A stretch of 36,722 nt of DNA from Linnemannia hyalina (GCA_019671135.1 JAHRHY010000044.1:1-36722); one strand, 5' to 3'; counted from the stretch's first letter, positions 15,638-23,807 are shown. The notes: generated by a model from the sequence alone, not told the origin. Numbers and translations are program-made.

Positions 15638-15808
15638 ATGGTAAAAAGATTAATCTCGGGTATTAATACGTTATTTATTATATTTTATCTAATTTCAAGT
15701 TTATATAAAACTATTAATATAAGTTATTTTTATAAAATAACCATTCCGATAGAAAAATCTATAAGACCTTATATATTATTCTTTGCAAGAAAAAATCATA
15801 TTTTATAA
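15638..15808 (+). CDS. Small hypothetical ORF (56 aa)
   Basis: ATG to TAA frame coding for a short protein with one hydrophobic stretch near residues 8-25, then a Lys/Tyr-rich tail. It is not atp8, which lies elsewhere. No recognised family and no C-rich motif after it. It lies just upstream of pseudogene J, so it may be the lost N-terminal part of that gene. May be chance. Confidence 0.25.
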   Translation: MVKRLISGINTLFIIFYLISSLYKTINISYFYKITIPIEKSIRPYILFFARKNHIL

Positions 15809-15847
15809 ACAGATCTCAGTGGGAGAATACCGAATTTTTAAATTAAT

Positions 15848-16284
15848 ATGAATATTGTGAACCAAAGGATCTAATATCTCAAGAACAATATTATCTAGAT
15901 ACTCTTAAACCTGAATATAACATACTTCAAATAGCAGGATCTTCTCTAGGTTATAAACATACTAAAGAATCTTTAATTAAAATGAGTATAACACATCAAG
16001 GATACAGTCATTCTGTTGAATCTAAAGTAAAAATTAGTTATGCTATGTCAGGTAATAAACATCCGATGTTTGGAAAAACAGGTGAAAAGAATCCTGCTAG
16101 TAAAAAAGTATATATTTATTTATTTAATTTAAATACAAAAAAGATTATGTAGCATAAATCTTTTAATACCTGAATAGAAGCAGCGTTATACTTTTCTTGT
16201 AGTACTTTATCAAGATATTTAGATAAAAATATATTGTATAAAAAACAATGGATCTTATCAACATTCTTAAAGACTAAGGAATAA
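15848..16284 (+). pseudogene. GIY-YIG endonuclease J, N-terminally truncated
   Basis: Starts inside the GIY domain at EYCEP, continues with ISQEQYYLDTLKPEYNILQIAGSSLG, NUMOD3 units (KHPMFGKTGEKNP) and a C-terminal KKQWILSTFLKTKE. The GIY and YIG motifs are missing. Within the tail the frame meets TAG at about 16150 and TGA at 16171; if these were Leu and Trp the frame would be open to TAA at 16284. Followed by a C-rich motif and trnS(GCU). Confidence 0.75.
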
Positions 16285-16373
16285 TAGTAGGGTTATATAC
16301 TATCAGGCATATAGCTTCGTGTTGGAGCTTGTTGATAATTTTTAATTGTTAGCACTAGTGAAGAATACTAGTG

Positions 16374-16388
16374 TTAACACCCCCCCCC
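16374..16388 (+). promoter_or_regulatory. C-rich post-gene motif after relic J
   Basis: TTAACACCCCCCCCC, 90 nt past the end of pseudogene J and 54 nt before trnS(GCU). Confidence 0.5.
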
Positions 16389-16442
16389 TTTTATAAAATA
16401 ATAGTTTTTTAATAAGTATTTTATTATTTTTTAATAAATATA

Positions 16443-16524
16443 GGAAGAGTCGTCATGGGCAAGACAAAGTATTTGCTAAATCCTTAGAGATTCCTCTTTG
16501 TGGGTTCGAATCCCTCTTCTTCCG
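16443..16524 (+). tRNA. trnS(gcu): tRNA-Ser (GCU)
   Basis: Acceptor GGAAGAG/TTCTTCC, loop TTGCTAA (anticodon GCT), variable arm with AGAG/CTCT stem, T loop TTCGAAT. One mismatch each in the anticodon and T stems. Confidence 0.87.
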
Positions 16525-16659
16525 TCACTTTAAATTCACATATCACTATTTTCCACCAGATCTCCCCGGAGGGATGATCAGCCCAGAGGATAGATCTTAT
16601 TTATTAGATGTAATCAAAAAGTTTAAAATGTAAATAAATAATTGAACCTAATTAGTAGC

Positions 16660-17272
16660 CATTCTCGTTGTAATATAATGATGATTAAATTTCTTTTTTT
16701 ATGCGAGATTTTTTTTTAATGTTATTCAACTTTTTGAACTTTTTTCCTGCTGCTCATTGTAATGTCGCTCAATTCCCACAGGATTCCAAAATTATTCTTC
16801 ATTAGCAAATAATGGGATTATTCTTTATTCATTCACAGAAAACTTAAGCCAAAATTAGTTAAGCTTTATTCATTCACAGAAAACTTAAGCCAAAATTAGT
16901 TAAGCTTTAACAGGTGAAAATCACCCAATGTTTAGGATACTTGATAAGGATCATCCTAGATTAGGGATATCTATTTGTGAGGATATTATTGCTAAAATGA
17001 ATGAAGCTCAGAGAAGAATAAACAGAACAGGGGAAAAAATCCACAAGAAATGTTAGGTCGTATTCATTCATCTGACACTTTAGCTAAAATGAGTGTAGCT
17101 AAAGGAGGAGGAAGTATTTATGATACTTAAGGCTCACGTCATTAATACTTTTTGCTTAGCTAGAAAAGCGGCTGCATCTTTTAATACTAATCATCAATTA
17201 ATTATGAGATATGTAAGAGATGGAAAAATATATAAAGAACAATGGTTTTTATCTACGTCTTTAATTTATTCG
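16660..17272 (+). pseudogene. GIY-YIG endonuclease K, dead, catalytic domain deleted
   Basis: The leader and first codons (16660-16740, TTGTAATATA... ATGTTATTCAACTTTTT) match the leader and start of M at 20120-20215. The GIY-YIG domain is missing. A 41-nt unit with TTCACAGAAAACTTAAGCC is tandemly duplicated near 16825-16907. NUMOD3 units follow with several stops and shifts, and the tail ends in YKEQWFLSTSL. Downstream sequence (17285-17345) matches the region just after minus-strand gene E (5380-5450) in inverted orientation, so the units share 3' flanks. Confidence 0.75.
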
Positions 17273-17441
17273 GACATAAAAAAAGTTAACTTAGAGATAT
17301 CCCTAAGGAATAGACGGGATCTATTCGGTACGACAAACGTCGTATTTTAATATCCAATAACTATAGATGAATTTATAGTAAAATAAGTAAATACTTCTAA
17401 TATTGTAAATATAATAAAGAAATAATAATTTAAATTAAAAA

Positions 17442-17522
17442 TACCTGTTGTGAGACTTGAACTCACACGCTCTAAAGCAATTGATTTTAATTCAACATCG
17501 TATACCATTTCGACAAACAGGT
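17442..17522 (-). tRNA. trnL(uaa): tRNA-Leu (UAA)
   Basis: Minus strand. Acceptor ACCTGTT/AACAGGT, anticodon arm GTTGA-ATTAAAA-TCAAT (anticodon TAA), a variable arm, and T arm GTGAG/CTCAC. Confidence 0.92.
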
Positions 17523-17689
17523 TAAATATATTTATATTTATATATTTATTTCCGATAAAGGACACCTAATTCTGGAGTGGTTTATTTTTTTTTTAGGAAA
17601 GACTTAAAAAAAAGGAAATGTTTAATTGTTAAAAACAATCAAATAATAGCCTTATATAAAAAGTCTGCCTTCTTTTAAAAACTAATCCC

Positions 17690-17945
17690 ACAGAGGAGGG
17701 CATCCCACCAGGTTTAAATTTGCCCGGACCGGTAATGACCTATCTCCTACAACTGGCCCCGCATTTTTACGGAGGGTGTAAAGTTTCCCCTTCAAAACGA
17801 AGGGGTGAAATGGATGATTGGACTTTTTAAATCTAAAATGTTTGGCCCGGGAGTGAGTGGTACTACCCTCCAAGCCTTTAAGCTTGGCATAGGCCTGTTT
17901 TTATGGTCTATGCTCAGGGGTAGTTATTTATCACTCCCTCCTTAG
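17690..17945. repeat. GC-rich hairpin clusters
   Basis: CCGGACCGGTAATGACC core, GCATTTTTACGGAGGG hairpin, and a CCAAGCCTTTAAGCTTGG palindrome followed by TATGGTCTATGCTCAGGGG. The short minus frame here is non-coding. Confidence 0.6.
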
Positions 17946-18100
17946 AGGAGGTTTTATTTAAAAGTGCCTATTAATAATAATTAGGTGTATAATCAAAGCT
18001 TTGATTGTACACCCTCCTCTCTTCTAATTTTGTTTAATTCGGAGCCAGGGTTGCGATAACTTGCGCGGGCCTCGGGCTTTTTTCTGCTAAAATTTATTTT

Positions 18101-18136
18101 CGGGTTGGACAGATTTGAACTATCTGTATTCTCGAC
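18101..18136 (-). pseudogene. trnP 3'-half relic (left arm)
   Basis: In minus orientation, ATAGTTCAAATCTGTCCAAC followed by CCG aligns with the T arm and acceptor of trnP (19357-19429). It lies on the far side of endonuclease L from the intact trnP. Confidence 0.7.
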
Positions 18137-18184
18137 AATAAATAATATAGATAAAAGGTGACCACCACCGGATAAATATATATA

Positions 18185-19234
18185 ATGATAATATTAAAAT
18201 ATATTTTTTTAGTAATGTCGATACCACTAGCTTCTCTTTATTTATCAACAATCTTAATTACAGATTTGCTCTTTATCGTATCTCTATTGTCGTGTTATAT
18301 TTCAGAGATACATGGAGGGTTATTTCAAACAACTTTATCTTCACAAAGCCCATTAATCTTCTTGGGTGGTTCTTTTTTTATAGGAGAACCTAATCTATTA
18401 TTCTTTTCAATCCCTATAATAATTTATTCTAATGCCGATACTGACAAATTGTCTATTTTATCAGAGAATAAGAATAAAGCTGGAATCTACCAATGGATTC
18501 ACAAAGAATCTGGTAAAATATATATCGGTTCTGCAGTTGATTTATACAAGCGATTAAGACAGTATTATTCTATATCACGTCTAAATCGTAATAAAAATCA
18601 ATATATAAGTAATGCCTTACTTTCACATGGATATTCTGCATTTTCTTTATCTATTCTCGAATATATCAATATAGATAATTTATCTCTAGAAGAATCAAAA
18701 AAATTAATTCTAGAACGTGAGCAATACTACATTGATTCCCTTAAACCTGAGTATAATATACTTAAGATGGCAGGTTCTTCGCTAGGATTTTCCCATTCAG
18801 AAAATTCTAAAGCCTTAATGAGTGAAGTCAAATCAGGTGAAAACCATCCTAATTATGGTAAAACTCACACAGTTGAGACTAAAGCCTTAATGAGTCTTGC
18901 TATGATAAGTATGAATAGAACTGGTGAAAACCATCCATTTTTCGGTAAAACTCATTCAGCTGAGACTAAAGCTTTAATGAGTCTGACCCGTTCAGGTGAA
19001 AATAGTGCGATGTATGGTCGTAATCATTCAGCTGAATCTAAAACGAAAATGAGTGTTGCACAAGGGTCTACTGTATTTGTTTATGATACTCAAGACTCAC
19101 TTACTTATATTTTTAGTTCTACTAGAAAAGCAGGCGAATTTTTTAATTGCTCTCCAACGACAATTAAGAAATATATCCTCACACAACAATTATTTCAAGG
19201 TAAATGGATTTTATCTTTTATTGCTAAGGAATAA
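18185..19234 (+). CDS. GIY-YIG homing endonuclease L (349 aa, intact)
   Basis: Full GIY-YIG endonuclease of the same type as H. The N-terminal module at residues 1-80 has IPLASLYLSTILI (13-25), a second hydrophobic stretch (28-40), and GGLFQTTLSSQSPL (44-57). The catalytic domain has G100-I101-Y102, Y113-I114-G115, and REQYYIDSLKPEYNIL. It has four NUMOD3 units (NHPNYGKTH, NHPFFGKTH and related), the longest such array in the window, and the tail ends QGKWIL. It starts at the ATG after ATAAATATATATA and ends in TAA, followed by a C-rich motif. It is transcribed against the neighbouring trnP, between the intact tRNA and a trnP 3'-half relic. Confidence 0.92.
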   Translation: MIILKYIFLVMSIPLASLYLSTILITDLLFIVSLLSCYISEIHGGLFQTTLSSQSPLIFLGGSFFIGEPNLLFFSIPIIIYSNADTDKLSILSENKNKAGIYQWIHKESGKIYIGSAVDLYKRLRQYYSISRLNRNKNQYISNALLSHGYSAFSLSILEYINIDNLSLEESKKLILEREQYYIDSLKPEYNILKMAGSSLGFSHSENSKALMSEVKSGENHPNYGKTHTVETKALMSLAMISMNRTGENHPFFGKTHSAETKALMSLTRSGENSAMYGRNHSAESKTKMSVAQGSTVFVYDTQDSLTYIFSSTRKAGEFFNCSPTTIKKYILTQQLFQGKWILSFIAKE

Positions 19235-19308
19235 GCGATAATATTAATGTACTAATGGTAGGGGATTAATATACCATTTAATAAAGTTATTAAATCAAAA
19301 CATTTGAT

Positions 19309-19319
19309 TTAACACCCCC
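19309..19319 (+). promoter_or_regulatory. C-rich post-gene motif after endonuclease L
   Basis: TTAACACCCCC, 74 nt after the stop codon of L. Mirror copy at 35492-35502. Confidence 0.5.
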
Positions 19320-19356
19320 TCTTAATTTAATATCCCTCTCAATTTTATTTTTAATT

Positions 19357-19429
19357 TCGGGTTGGCAAGATTTGAACTTACTAGTGCCTAAACCCAATTT
19401 AGGTGCCTGACCAATTTGGCTTCAACCCG
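19357..19429 (-). tRNA. trnP: tRNA-Pro (UGG)
   Basis: Minus strand. Perfect acceptor CGGGTTG/CAACCCG, anticodon arm CCTAA-ATTGGGT-TTAGG (anticodon TGG), T arm GTAAG/CTTGC. It abuts a decayed trnT copy with no gap. Confidence 0.93.
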
Positions 19430-19495
19430 TTCGAATAATCGAACAAACATTTCAATGATTACAAATTATGTATTTAACCATTAAATTAATTTGAC
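19430..19495 (-). pseudogene. Decayed trnT copy fused to trnP
   Basis: In minus orientation GTCAAATTAATTTAATGGTT, then AATTTGTAATCATTGAAATG follows trnT(UGU) at 2537, including the TGT anticodon. The acceptor 3' end is replaced by a GTTCG/CGAAC hairpin that runs directly into trnP. Confidence 0.75.
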
Positions 19496-19499
19496 TTTA

Positions 19500-19715
19500 T
19501 TATCGTCCCGTTTTTTATATTTTTCTCGACGACCCTTCCGTAGAAATGCGGAGGGGGGAGGTAGGAGCAGGTGTTTTTTTGTCCCCACAAGCTTGCGGGG
19601 ACCCGTCAAGAAGAAAAACCATGAACCCTTTATCGAAGGGCCAACAATGGCGAAGGATCTAACAAATAAAAAAAGCCCGCGGGATCTGCGGAGCGACCTA
19701 GCCCCTGTGGGTCTA
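19500..19715. repeat. About 215-bp GC-rich segment, paralogue of 12590-12775
   Basis: CCTTCCGTAGAAATGCGGAGG hairpin, CCCCACAAGCTTGCGGGG hairpin, and the block GGGCCAACAATGGCGAAGGA shared with 12716-12735. The 107-codon frame across this segment and trnA is not a gene. Confidence 0.7.
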
Positions 19716-19738
19716 TTCAGTAAATTTTTTGATATTTA

Positions 19739-19810
19739 TGGAGACAAAAAGACTCGAACTTTTCTCTTTGGTATGCAAAACCAATATATTACCAGATATA
19801 CGATGTCCCC
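19739..19810 (-). tRNA. trnA: tRNA-Ala (UGC)
   Basis: Minus strand. Acceptor GGGGACA/TGTCTCC, perfect anticodon stem TTGGT/ACCAA with loop TTTGCAT (anticodon TGC), T arm AAAAG/CTTTT. Confidence 0.93.
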
Positions 19811-19996
19811 TTAATTAATTATAACTTAAGTTACCCTTCTAAAATAAATTAACTTTTCGGACCCATCCCTTTATTATGTAATGTTTAGCCCTATAAGTTA
19901 AACTTTAGGGCGGGACCAAACAGATTATAACCATCGGGGAAAACCCTTTAGAGTCCATCTTCTTGAAGGAGGTTTAGTAGTAAAATTTTATATAAT

Positions 19997-20079
19997 TATG
20001 GGTAGTGAGACTTGAACTCACATGATAAAAATCAAGTTGGCCTAAACAACTCGCGTAAACCAATTTCCGCCTTACCCAT
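19997..20079 (-). tRNA. trnL(uag): tRNA-Leu (UAG)
   Basis: Minus strand. Acceptor ATGGGTA/TACCCAT, perfect anticodon stem AGTTG/CAACT with loop TTTAGGC (anticodon TAG), variable arm TGAT/ATCA, T arm GTGAG/CTCAC. Confidence 0.93.
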
Positions 20080-20185
20080 TCGGTATAAAATTAAAATAGC
20101 TAAATAAATAAGTGGCTATTGATGTTGTAACATATATATGGTTTAATTCCTTTTTTTGTACGAGACCCATTTTTAAAAAATCACA

Positions 20186-21040
20186 ATGTTATTCAAATTA
20201 TTCAACTTTTATTTCTTAATACTTTTTTATACTTTATTCCCCTGTAATCTTATGTTTTCTTTTTCTACCAGCCCTGATATTATCGAAGCTTTTAATATCT
20301 CTATATTATTATCTAATACTGTTCCTATTATGGTATATAATAATACTGATCTTGATAAAGAAAGAATTATCCTGGATAGTAAGAATAAAGCTGGAGTGTA
20401 CCAATTTATTAATCTATTAACTGGACAATCTTATGTGGGGAGTTCTATTAATCTAAATAGAAGATTAAAGGAATATTATTCTTATAAATATATTTCTAGT
20501 GCTGCTATAGGTAAAAGTAAAATATGCTCATCTTTATTAAAGAATGGTTACTCTAATTTGTCGTTAACTATTCTTGAGTATTGTAAAGAAAAAGATTGTA
20601 CTAATCGAGAGCAATTTTATATAGATGTCCTTAAACCTGCTATGAATATTCTTCAAATGGCAGGTAATTCTTTAGGTTACAAACATACACCTGAATCACT
20701 TGCTAAATTTTCAGGTGAGAATCATTCAAGGTATGGTAAGTCCCATTCTGCTAAAACTAGAGCTTTAATAAGTCTTGCTAATTCAGGTAGAAATAATTCA
20801 ATGTACGGTAGAAGTTTATTGCATTCAGTTGAGACGAAAGAAAAAATGAGTGCTGCTAAAGGTAGAACTATATATCTCTATACTTCTGACAAATCTTCTC
20901 TTATCAATACTTTTAATTCAGGAAGAAAAGCAGCTGAATACCTAGAGACTTCACACTCTACTATAATGAGATATAGTCGAAATGGTTTAGTATTTAAAGG
21001 ACAGTGGATATTGTCTACATCCTTAATTACAAAGGAATAA
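20186..21040 (+). CDS. GIY-YIG homing endonuclease M (284 aa, intact)
   Basis: GIY-YIG endonuclease with a hydrophobic N-terminus (residues 3-26) followed by a Ser/Thr stretch. G70-V71-Y72 and Y83-V84-G85 are the signature, then RRLKEYY, REQFYIDVLKP and MNILQMAGNSLG, NUMOD3 units, and the tail FKGQWILSTSLITKE. It is a close relative of broken gene E downstream of the N-terminus, but its leader and first codons instead match dead gene K. A C-rich motif follows 56 nt after the stop, then directly a cox2 fragment. This order suggests the ORF is fused to the first codons of a cox2 copy (its N-terminus would suit a cox2 presequence). That fusion is inference. Confidence 0.9.
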   Translation: MLFKLFNFYFLILFYTLFPCNLMFSFSTSPDIIEAFNISILLSNTVPIMVYNNTDLDKERIILDSKNKAGVYQFINLLTGQSYVGSSINLNRRLKEYYSYKYISSAAIGKSKICSSLLKNGYSNLSLTILEYCKEKDCTNREQFYIDVLKPAMNILQMAGNSLGYKHTPESLAKFSGENHSRYGKSHSAKTRALISLANSGRNNSMYGRSLLHSVETKEKMSAAKGRTIYLYTSDKSSLINTFNSGRKAAEYLETSHSTIMRYSRNGLVFKGQWILSTSLITKE

Positions 21041-21096
21041 TAGTAGAGAGTTACAATATACTATTAGCTAATCCATTAAATTACATAAAACAAATC

Positions 21097-21112
21097 TAAC
21101 ACCCCCCCCCCT
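21097..21112 (+). promoter_or_regulatory. C-rich post-gene motif after endonuclease M
   Basis: CTAACACCCCCCCCCC-type sequence between endonuclease M and the cox2 fragment. Confidence 0.55.
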
Positions 21113-21124
21113 CTTTTGCCCCCG

Positions 21125-21318
21125 GAACCCTGGAAAATTGGGCTACAAGACGATGCATCACCATTTTTCGATGGAATTGTAGATCTTATGATCAAATCAT
21201 GTTTTATTTAGTAATAATCGTTATTGGAGTATATTGGATGTTAGGTTTATTATTATATATCAAAAGGACTTTAAATAGGAATTACTTTTATTTTTTCCCC
21301 TCCTGCTTAGTTCTTTAA
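21125..21318 (+). pseudogene. cox2: cox2 N-terminal fragment, frameshifted
   Basis: Codes for EPWKIGLQDDASPFFDGIV-DL, then, after a one-base shift near 21187, DQIMFYLVIIVIGVYWMLGL and a short basic run before similarity ends. This is the end of the N-terminal leader and first transmembrane helix of cytochrome c oxidase subunit 2 (family pattern PEPW, QD-x-ASP, G-I-x-DL, D-x-I-MFYL). No copper-site region follows, so it is a fragment; a full cox2 should exist outside this window. It follows endonuclease M and its C-rich motif directly. Confidence 0.8.
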
Positions 21319-21655
21319 TAAGAGCGACGGACTGGCAGGGTTTGATTGTATTTAAGAATATATTACATTAAAATGTTTATCAATTTTATGCTTAAAAAAA
21401 AATAGTTTACTGTTAAGAATTCAGAAATCCTAAAATAAATTTGGGATAAGAATTAACAAGGACTCTCAGCTGTCTACGGTTCGCGCATCACTTCGATAAT
21501 CGGAGCCCCAGCCCCAAAAAGGGACTGGACATTCGGTTATCTGTGTTCTGCGTCTCATCCTACGCCGAGGGGCTCGGACAGGGGTTAATTAACAAGGCTC
21601 AGAAGCTAATTAAAGAAAATAATAATTTGTCTCTCTATAACGGACACAAAAAATT
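21319..21655. other. Unassigned segment with GC-rich structured core
   Basis: The 21445-21610 part is much more GC-rich than its surroundings without the poly-C/poly-G look of the GC clusters. It can form GATAATCGG/TCGGTTATC closing a CCAGCCCC/GGGACTGG stem, and GAGCCCC could pair with GGGGCTC downstream. No second copy apart from the inverted-repeat partner. Possibly a structural RNA; I could not find the conserved RNase P RNA cores in it. Confidence 0.35.
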
Positions 21656-21659
21656 GTTA

Positions 21660-22205
21660 GGTAAGGGTTTATTCTCTATCTTATTCTTGAGAGAGAACAG
21701 TATTATTTAGATACCTTGAGCCCTTCCCTCCGGCACGGCCCGCTTTATTTTATACTTCCCTGCGGCACGCCTGTGTCTCTAACGAGCCAAAGGCTGTTTT
21801 AATTAATAAATAAATTAAAACTTGTTTTTAAGATGCCCCTCTTACGGGGGCTGGCGGCGCCTGAATACAATATCCAAAAAATTGCTGGTAGTTCTTTAGA
21901 ATAGATACGTTCGGACAAAATTAAAACTTAAATAAGTGAAGTCCTTAAGGGGGAAAATAATCCCTTCTTTAATAGAACAGGTATTAATCATGCTCTTTAA
22001 GGAAAACCACAATTAGAGGAAATTGTCTAAAGAAAATCAGGTCAAAATAGTCCGATGTTCGGTAAAACAGCTGAAAAAAAAGGATTTTTTTGGCAAACGG
22101 CATTCCTCAGAATCCTTAGAAAAAATAAACTTAGCTAACTCTTTCGAGGTTCATCCCCGAGTTGCCAGCTTCCTTAGAGATCAAAACTTGGCAAGTTTAA
22201 AATAA
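21660..22205 (+). pseudogene. GIY-YIG endonuclease N, dead, with 141-bp element
   Basis: Starts within the catalytic domain (LEREQYYLDTLE at about 21690-21720), is interrupted by the 141-bp element, resumes as PEYNIQKIAGSSL, then runs through degraded NUMOD3 units with several stops and shifts up to 22205. It lies directly upstream of the atp6 leader. Not functional. Confidence 0.75.
21721..21861 (+). mobile_element. 141-bp GC-rich element, full copy 2
   Basis: Identical in all 141 positions to 3990-4130 and inserted at the same codon pair (DTLE/PEYN) of a different, diverged GIY-YIG gene. The flanking sequences differ within a few bases on each side. Mirror copy at 32950-33090. Confidence 0.85.
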
Positions 22206-22228
22206 AGTGGCTATTAAAACTATTAGTA

Positions 22229-22258
22229 TATAATAATAAGTATTATAACACAATAAAT
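22229..22258 (+). promoter_or_regulatory. atp6 leader with a shared AATAATAAGTATTATAACA motif
   Basis: ATAATAATAAGTATTATAAC lies just before the atp6 ATG. A near copy (AATAATAAGTATTTTATAAC) sits in the same position before the unknown ORF at 26786. Candidate ribosome-loading or processing element. Confidence 0.45.
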
Positions 22259-23032
22259 ATGTCTACTTTAAACACTACTGTATACATGAATCCGTTAGAA
22301 CAATTCGAAATTAAAGAATTCTTCTATTTTGGTGGACCGCTTTTAGGAGCAAAATTCTCATTAACAAACATTGGATTATACTTAATCATTGTTACTTTCT
22401 TAGTATTAGCAATGAGTTATTTATCTTTAAATAACAATAAAGTAGTTCCATCAAGATGGTCATTAGTGCAAGAATCTTTATTTGGTAGTATCTTAGGTAT
22501 GATCAATTCAACAATAGGAACAAAAGGTCAAGCTTATTTACCATTCTTATATACAATATTCTTATATGTATTATTATCTAATTTAATAGGATTAGTACCT
22601 TATTCATTTACACCATCTTCTCATTTTGTTTTTGGTATTGGATTTAGTGTTGCTATTTTAATTGGTGTAACTATCTTAGGTTTCCAAACTCATGCATTAA
22701 AATTCTTTGGATTATTTGTACCAGCTGGAACTCCTTTAGGATTAGTACCAGTATTAGTGATGATTGAGACAATCTCATATTTAGCTAGAGCTTTAAGTTT
22801 AGGGTTACGATTAACTGCTAATATGATTGGTGGTCATGTATTATTAAAAATCTTCTCAACATTCACATGGAAAGCTGTTATAGGTGGGCCAGTACTAGCA
22901 TTAATTAGTATTATCCCGTTCACATTCATAATCGCATTCACTGGGTTAGAAATGGCAATTGCCTTCATCCAGGCTTACGTTTTCACGATGTTAACGGCTT
23001 CTTACTTAAACGACGCTATTAACTTACATTAA
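22259..23032 (+). CDS. atp6: ATP synthase subunit a (left-arm copy)
   Basis: Membrane subunit a of F1Fo ATP synthase, forming the proton half-channels beside the subunit-c ring. 257 aa, normal for fungi. ARALSLGLRLTANMIGGH carries the essential Arg (R184) in the helix facing subunit c, and AYVFTMLTASYLNDAI is the conserved C-terminal helix. The N-terminus NPLEQFEIKEFF matches the mature start in other fungi after a short presequence. All Trp codons are TGG, the stop is TAA, and a C-rich motif follows 29 nt later. It exists in two identical copies facing each other in the inverted repeat. Confidence 0.98.
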   Translation: MSTLNTTVYMNPLEQFEIKEFFYFGGPLLGAKFSLTNIGLYLIIVTFLVLAMSYLSLNNNKVVPSRWSLVQESLFGSILGMINSTIGTKGQAYLPFLYTIFLYVLLSNLIGLVPYSFTPSSHFVFGIGFSVAILIGVTILGFQTHALKFFGLFVPAGTPLGLVPVLVMIETISYLARALSLGLRLTANMIGGHVLLKIFSTFTWKAVIGGPVLALISIIPFTFIIAFTGLEMAIAFIQAYVFTMLTASYLNDAINLH

Positions 23033-23061
23033 TTTATCGGTCTTAATATAATTTAATTATA

Positions 23062-23072
23062 TTAACACCCCC
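23062..23072 (+). promoter_or_regulatory. C-rich post-gene motif after atp6
   Basis: TTAACACCCCC, 29 nt after the atp6 stop codon and 70 nt before trnY. Mirror copy at 31739-31749. Confidence 0.6.
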
Positions 23073-23142
23073 TCCCTTCCTAACTAGTTTGTGTTGAAAT
23101 TATACCTAATTATTAAGGTTATTTAAGATAAATATATATAAC

Positions 23143-23225
23143 GAGGGGAATTCTCCATGGCGGAGAACTTCACTGTAAATGAAGCAACCGGAAGGTTATA
23201 GGGAGTTCGATTCTCTCTCTCCTCA
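23143..23225 (+). tRNA. trnY: tRNA-Tyr (GUA)
   Basis: Acceptor GAGGGGA/TCTCCTC, anticodon arm CTTCA-CTGTAAA-TGAAG (anticodon GTA), a long variable arm as in other organellar tRNA-Tyr, T arm GGGAG/CTCTC. Confidence 0.93.
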
Positions 23226-23279
23226 ATTAATTTTCTCTATTAGATATTACTTTTAATTTTCTTTGTAAAATTTTAGGTT

Positions 23280-23350
23280 TAAGATCTTCCCCCGCAATAA
23301 TGCAGGGGGGCTCAGTTATGGAAATTGGTCATCCGGCCCGGGCAAATTAG
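23280..23350. repeat. GC-rich hairpin cluster
   Basis: CCCCGCAATAATGCAGGGG hairpin and GGTCATCCGGCCCGGGC end, an abbreviated inverted form of the common core. Confidence 0.55.
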
Positions 23351-23494
23351 CTTATTAATAAGATATTCTGAATAGAATAAAGTTGGGTGTCCAACCTACC
23401 TGGATATAACCCATTAAGATTGGACCCCTTTTCTATTATTCCTTAAGTTTTCCTTCTTAAGTAAGAAGAAAAAACAAATAGAAAATTAAGAGTA

Positions 23495-23638
23495 TTATTT
23501 AGTTAATGCCATTCTTATAGAAAAAAGTAATGGATATGTAGGTAAGATATATGTAGATAATACGTATAAGATTACTACAAATAATAAGAAAGAAAATGAA
23601 ATCATGTTAACAAAATAGAATGGTAATAATTGAGGCAT
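23495..23638 (-). CDS. atp8: ATP synthase subunit 8 (left-arm copy)
   Basis: 47-aa protein starting [20 protein letters not shown], the conserved MPQL(I/L)PFYF start of ATP synthase subunit 8, a small membrane subunit of the Fo stator. One transmembrane helix spans residues about 10-30, followed by the positively charged tail (SIRMALTK). Length is normal (46-54 aa). It is transcribed against atp6, unusual because atp8 and atp6 are often co-oriented in fungal mtDNA. It ends in TAA. I see no C-rich motif after it. Confidence 0.95.
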   Translation of the reverse strand: MPQLLPFYFVNMISFSFLLFVVILYVLSTYILPTYPLLFSIRMALTK

Positions 23639-23714
23639 TTTTTTTAATTTATAAAAAAGAATTAAAATTTAATCCTCCCACAGGAAGACAGCAAGTTAGA
23701 TTAACCAAAAAAAA

Positions 23715-23765
23715 AATAAAAAGACCCGGGGAGCTAAGTCGCCCCCCCCCGGGGGAGTTTTGTTT
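23715..23765. repeat. GC-rich hairpin
   Basis: GACCCGGGGAGCTAAGTCGC then poly-C and GGGGGAGTTTTG; related to the AAAACTCCC insert in endonuclease C and to pieces near 12755 and 19690. Confidence 0.5.
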
Positions 23766-23807
23766 ATTTTTTATTGATTTTGTATGACAAATACTAACTT
23801 AATTTAT

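Noticed and set aside
17682..17873. Minus-strand frame of 63 codons
   Set aside because: Entirely inside a GC hairpin cluster.
19491..19814. Open frame of 107 codons (and mirror at 34997-35320)
   Set aside because: Covers the GC-rich repeat and antisense trnA. The Arg/Pro/Lys-rich translation reflects base composition, and its inverted repeat copy adds no independent support.
21199..21318. Independent 39-aa membrane peptide
   Set aside because: It is the second frame of the cox2 fragment, not a separate gene.
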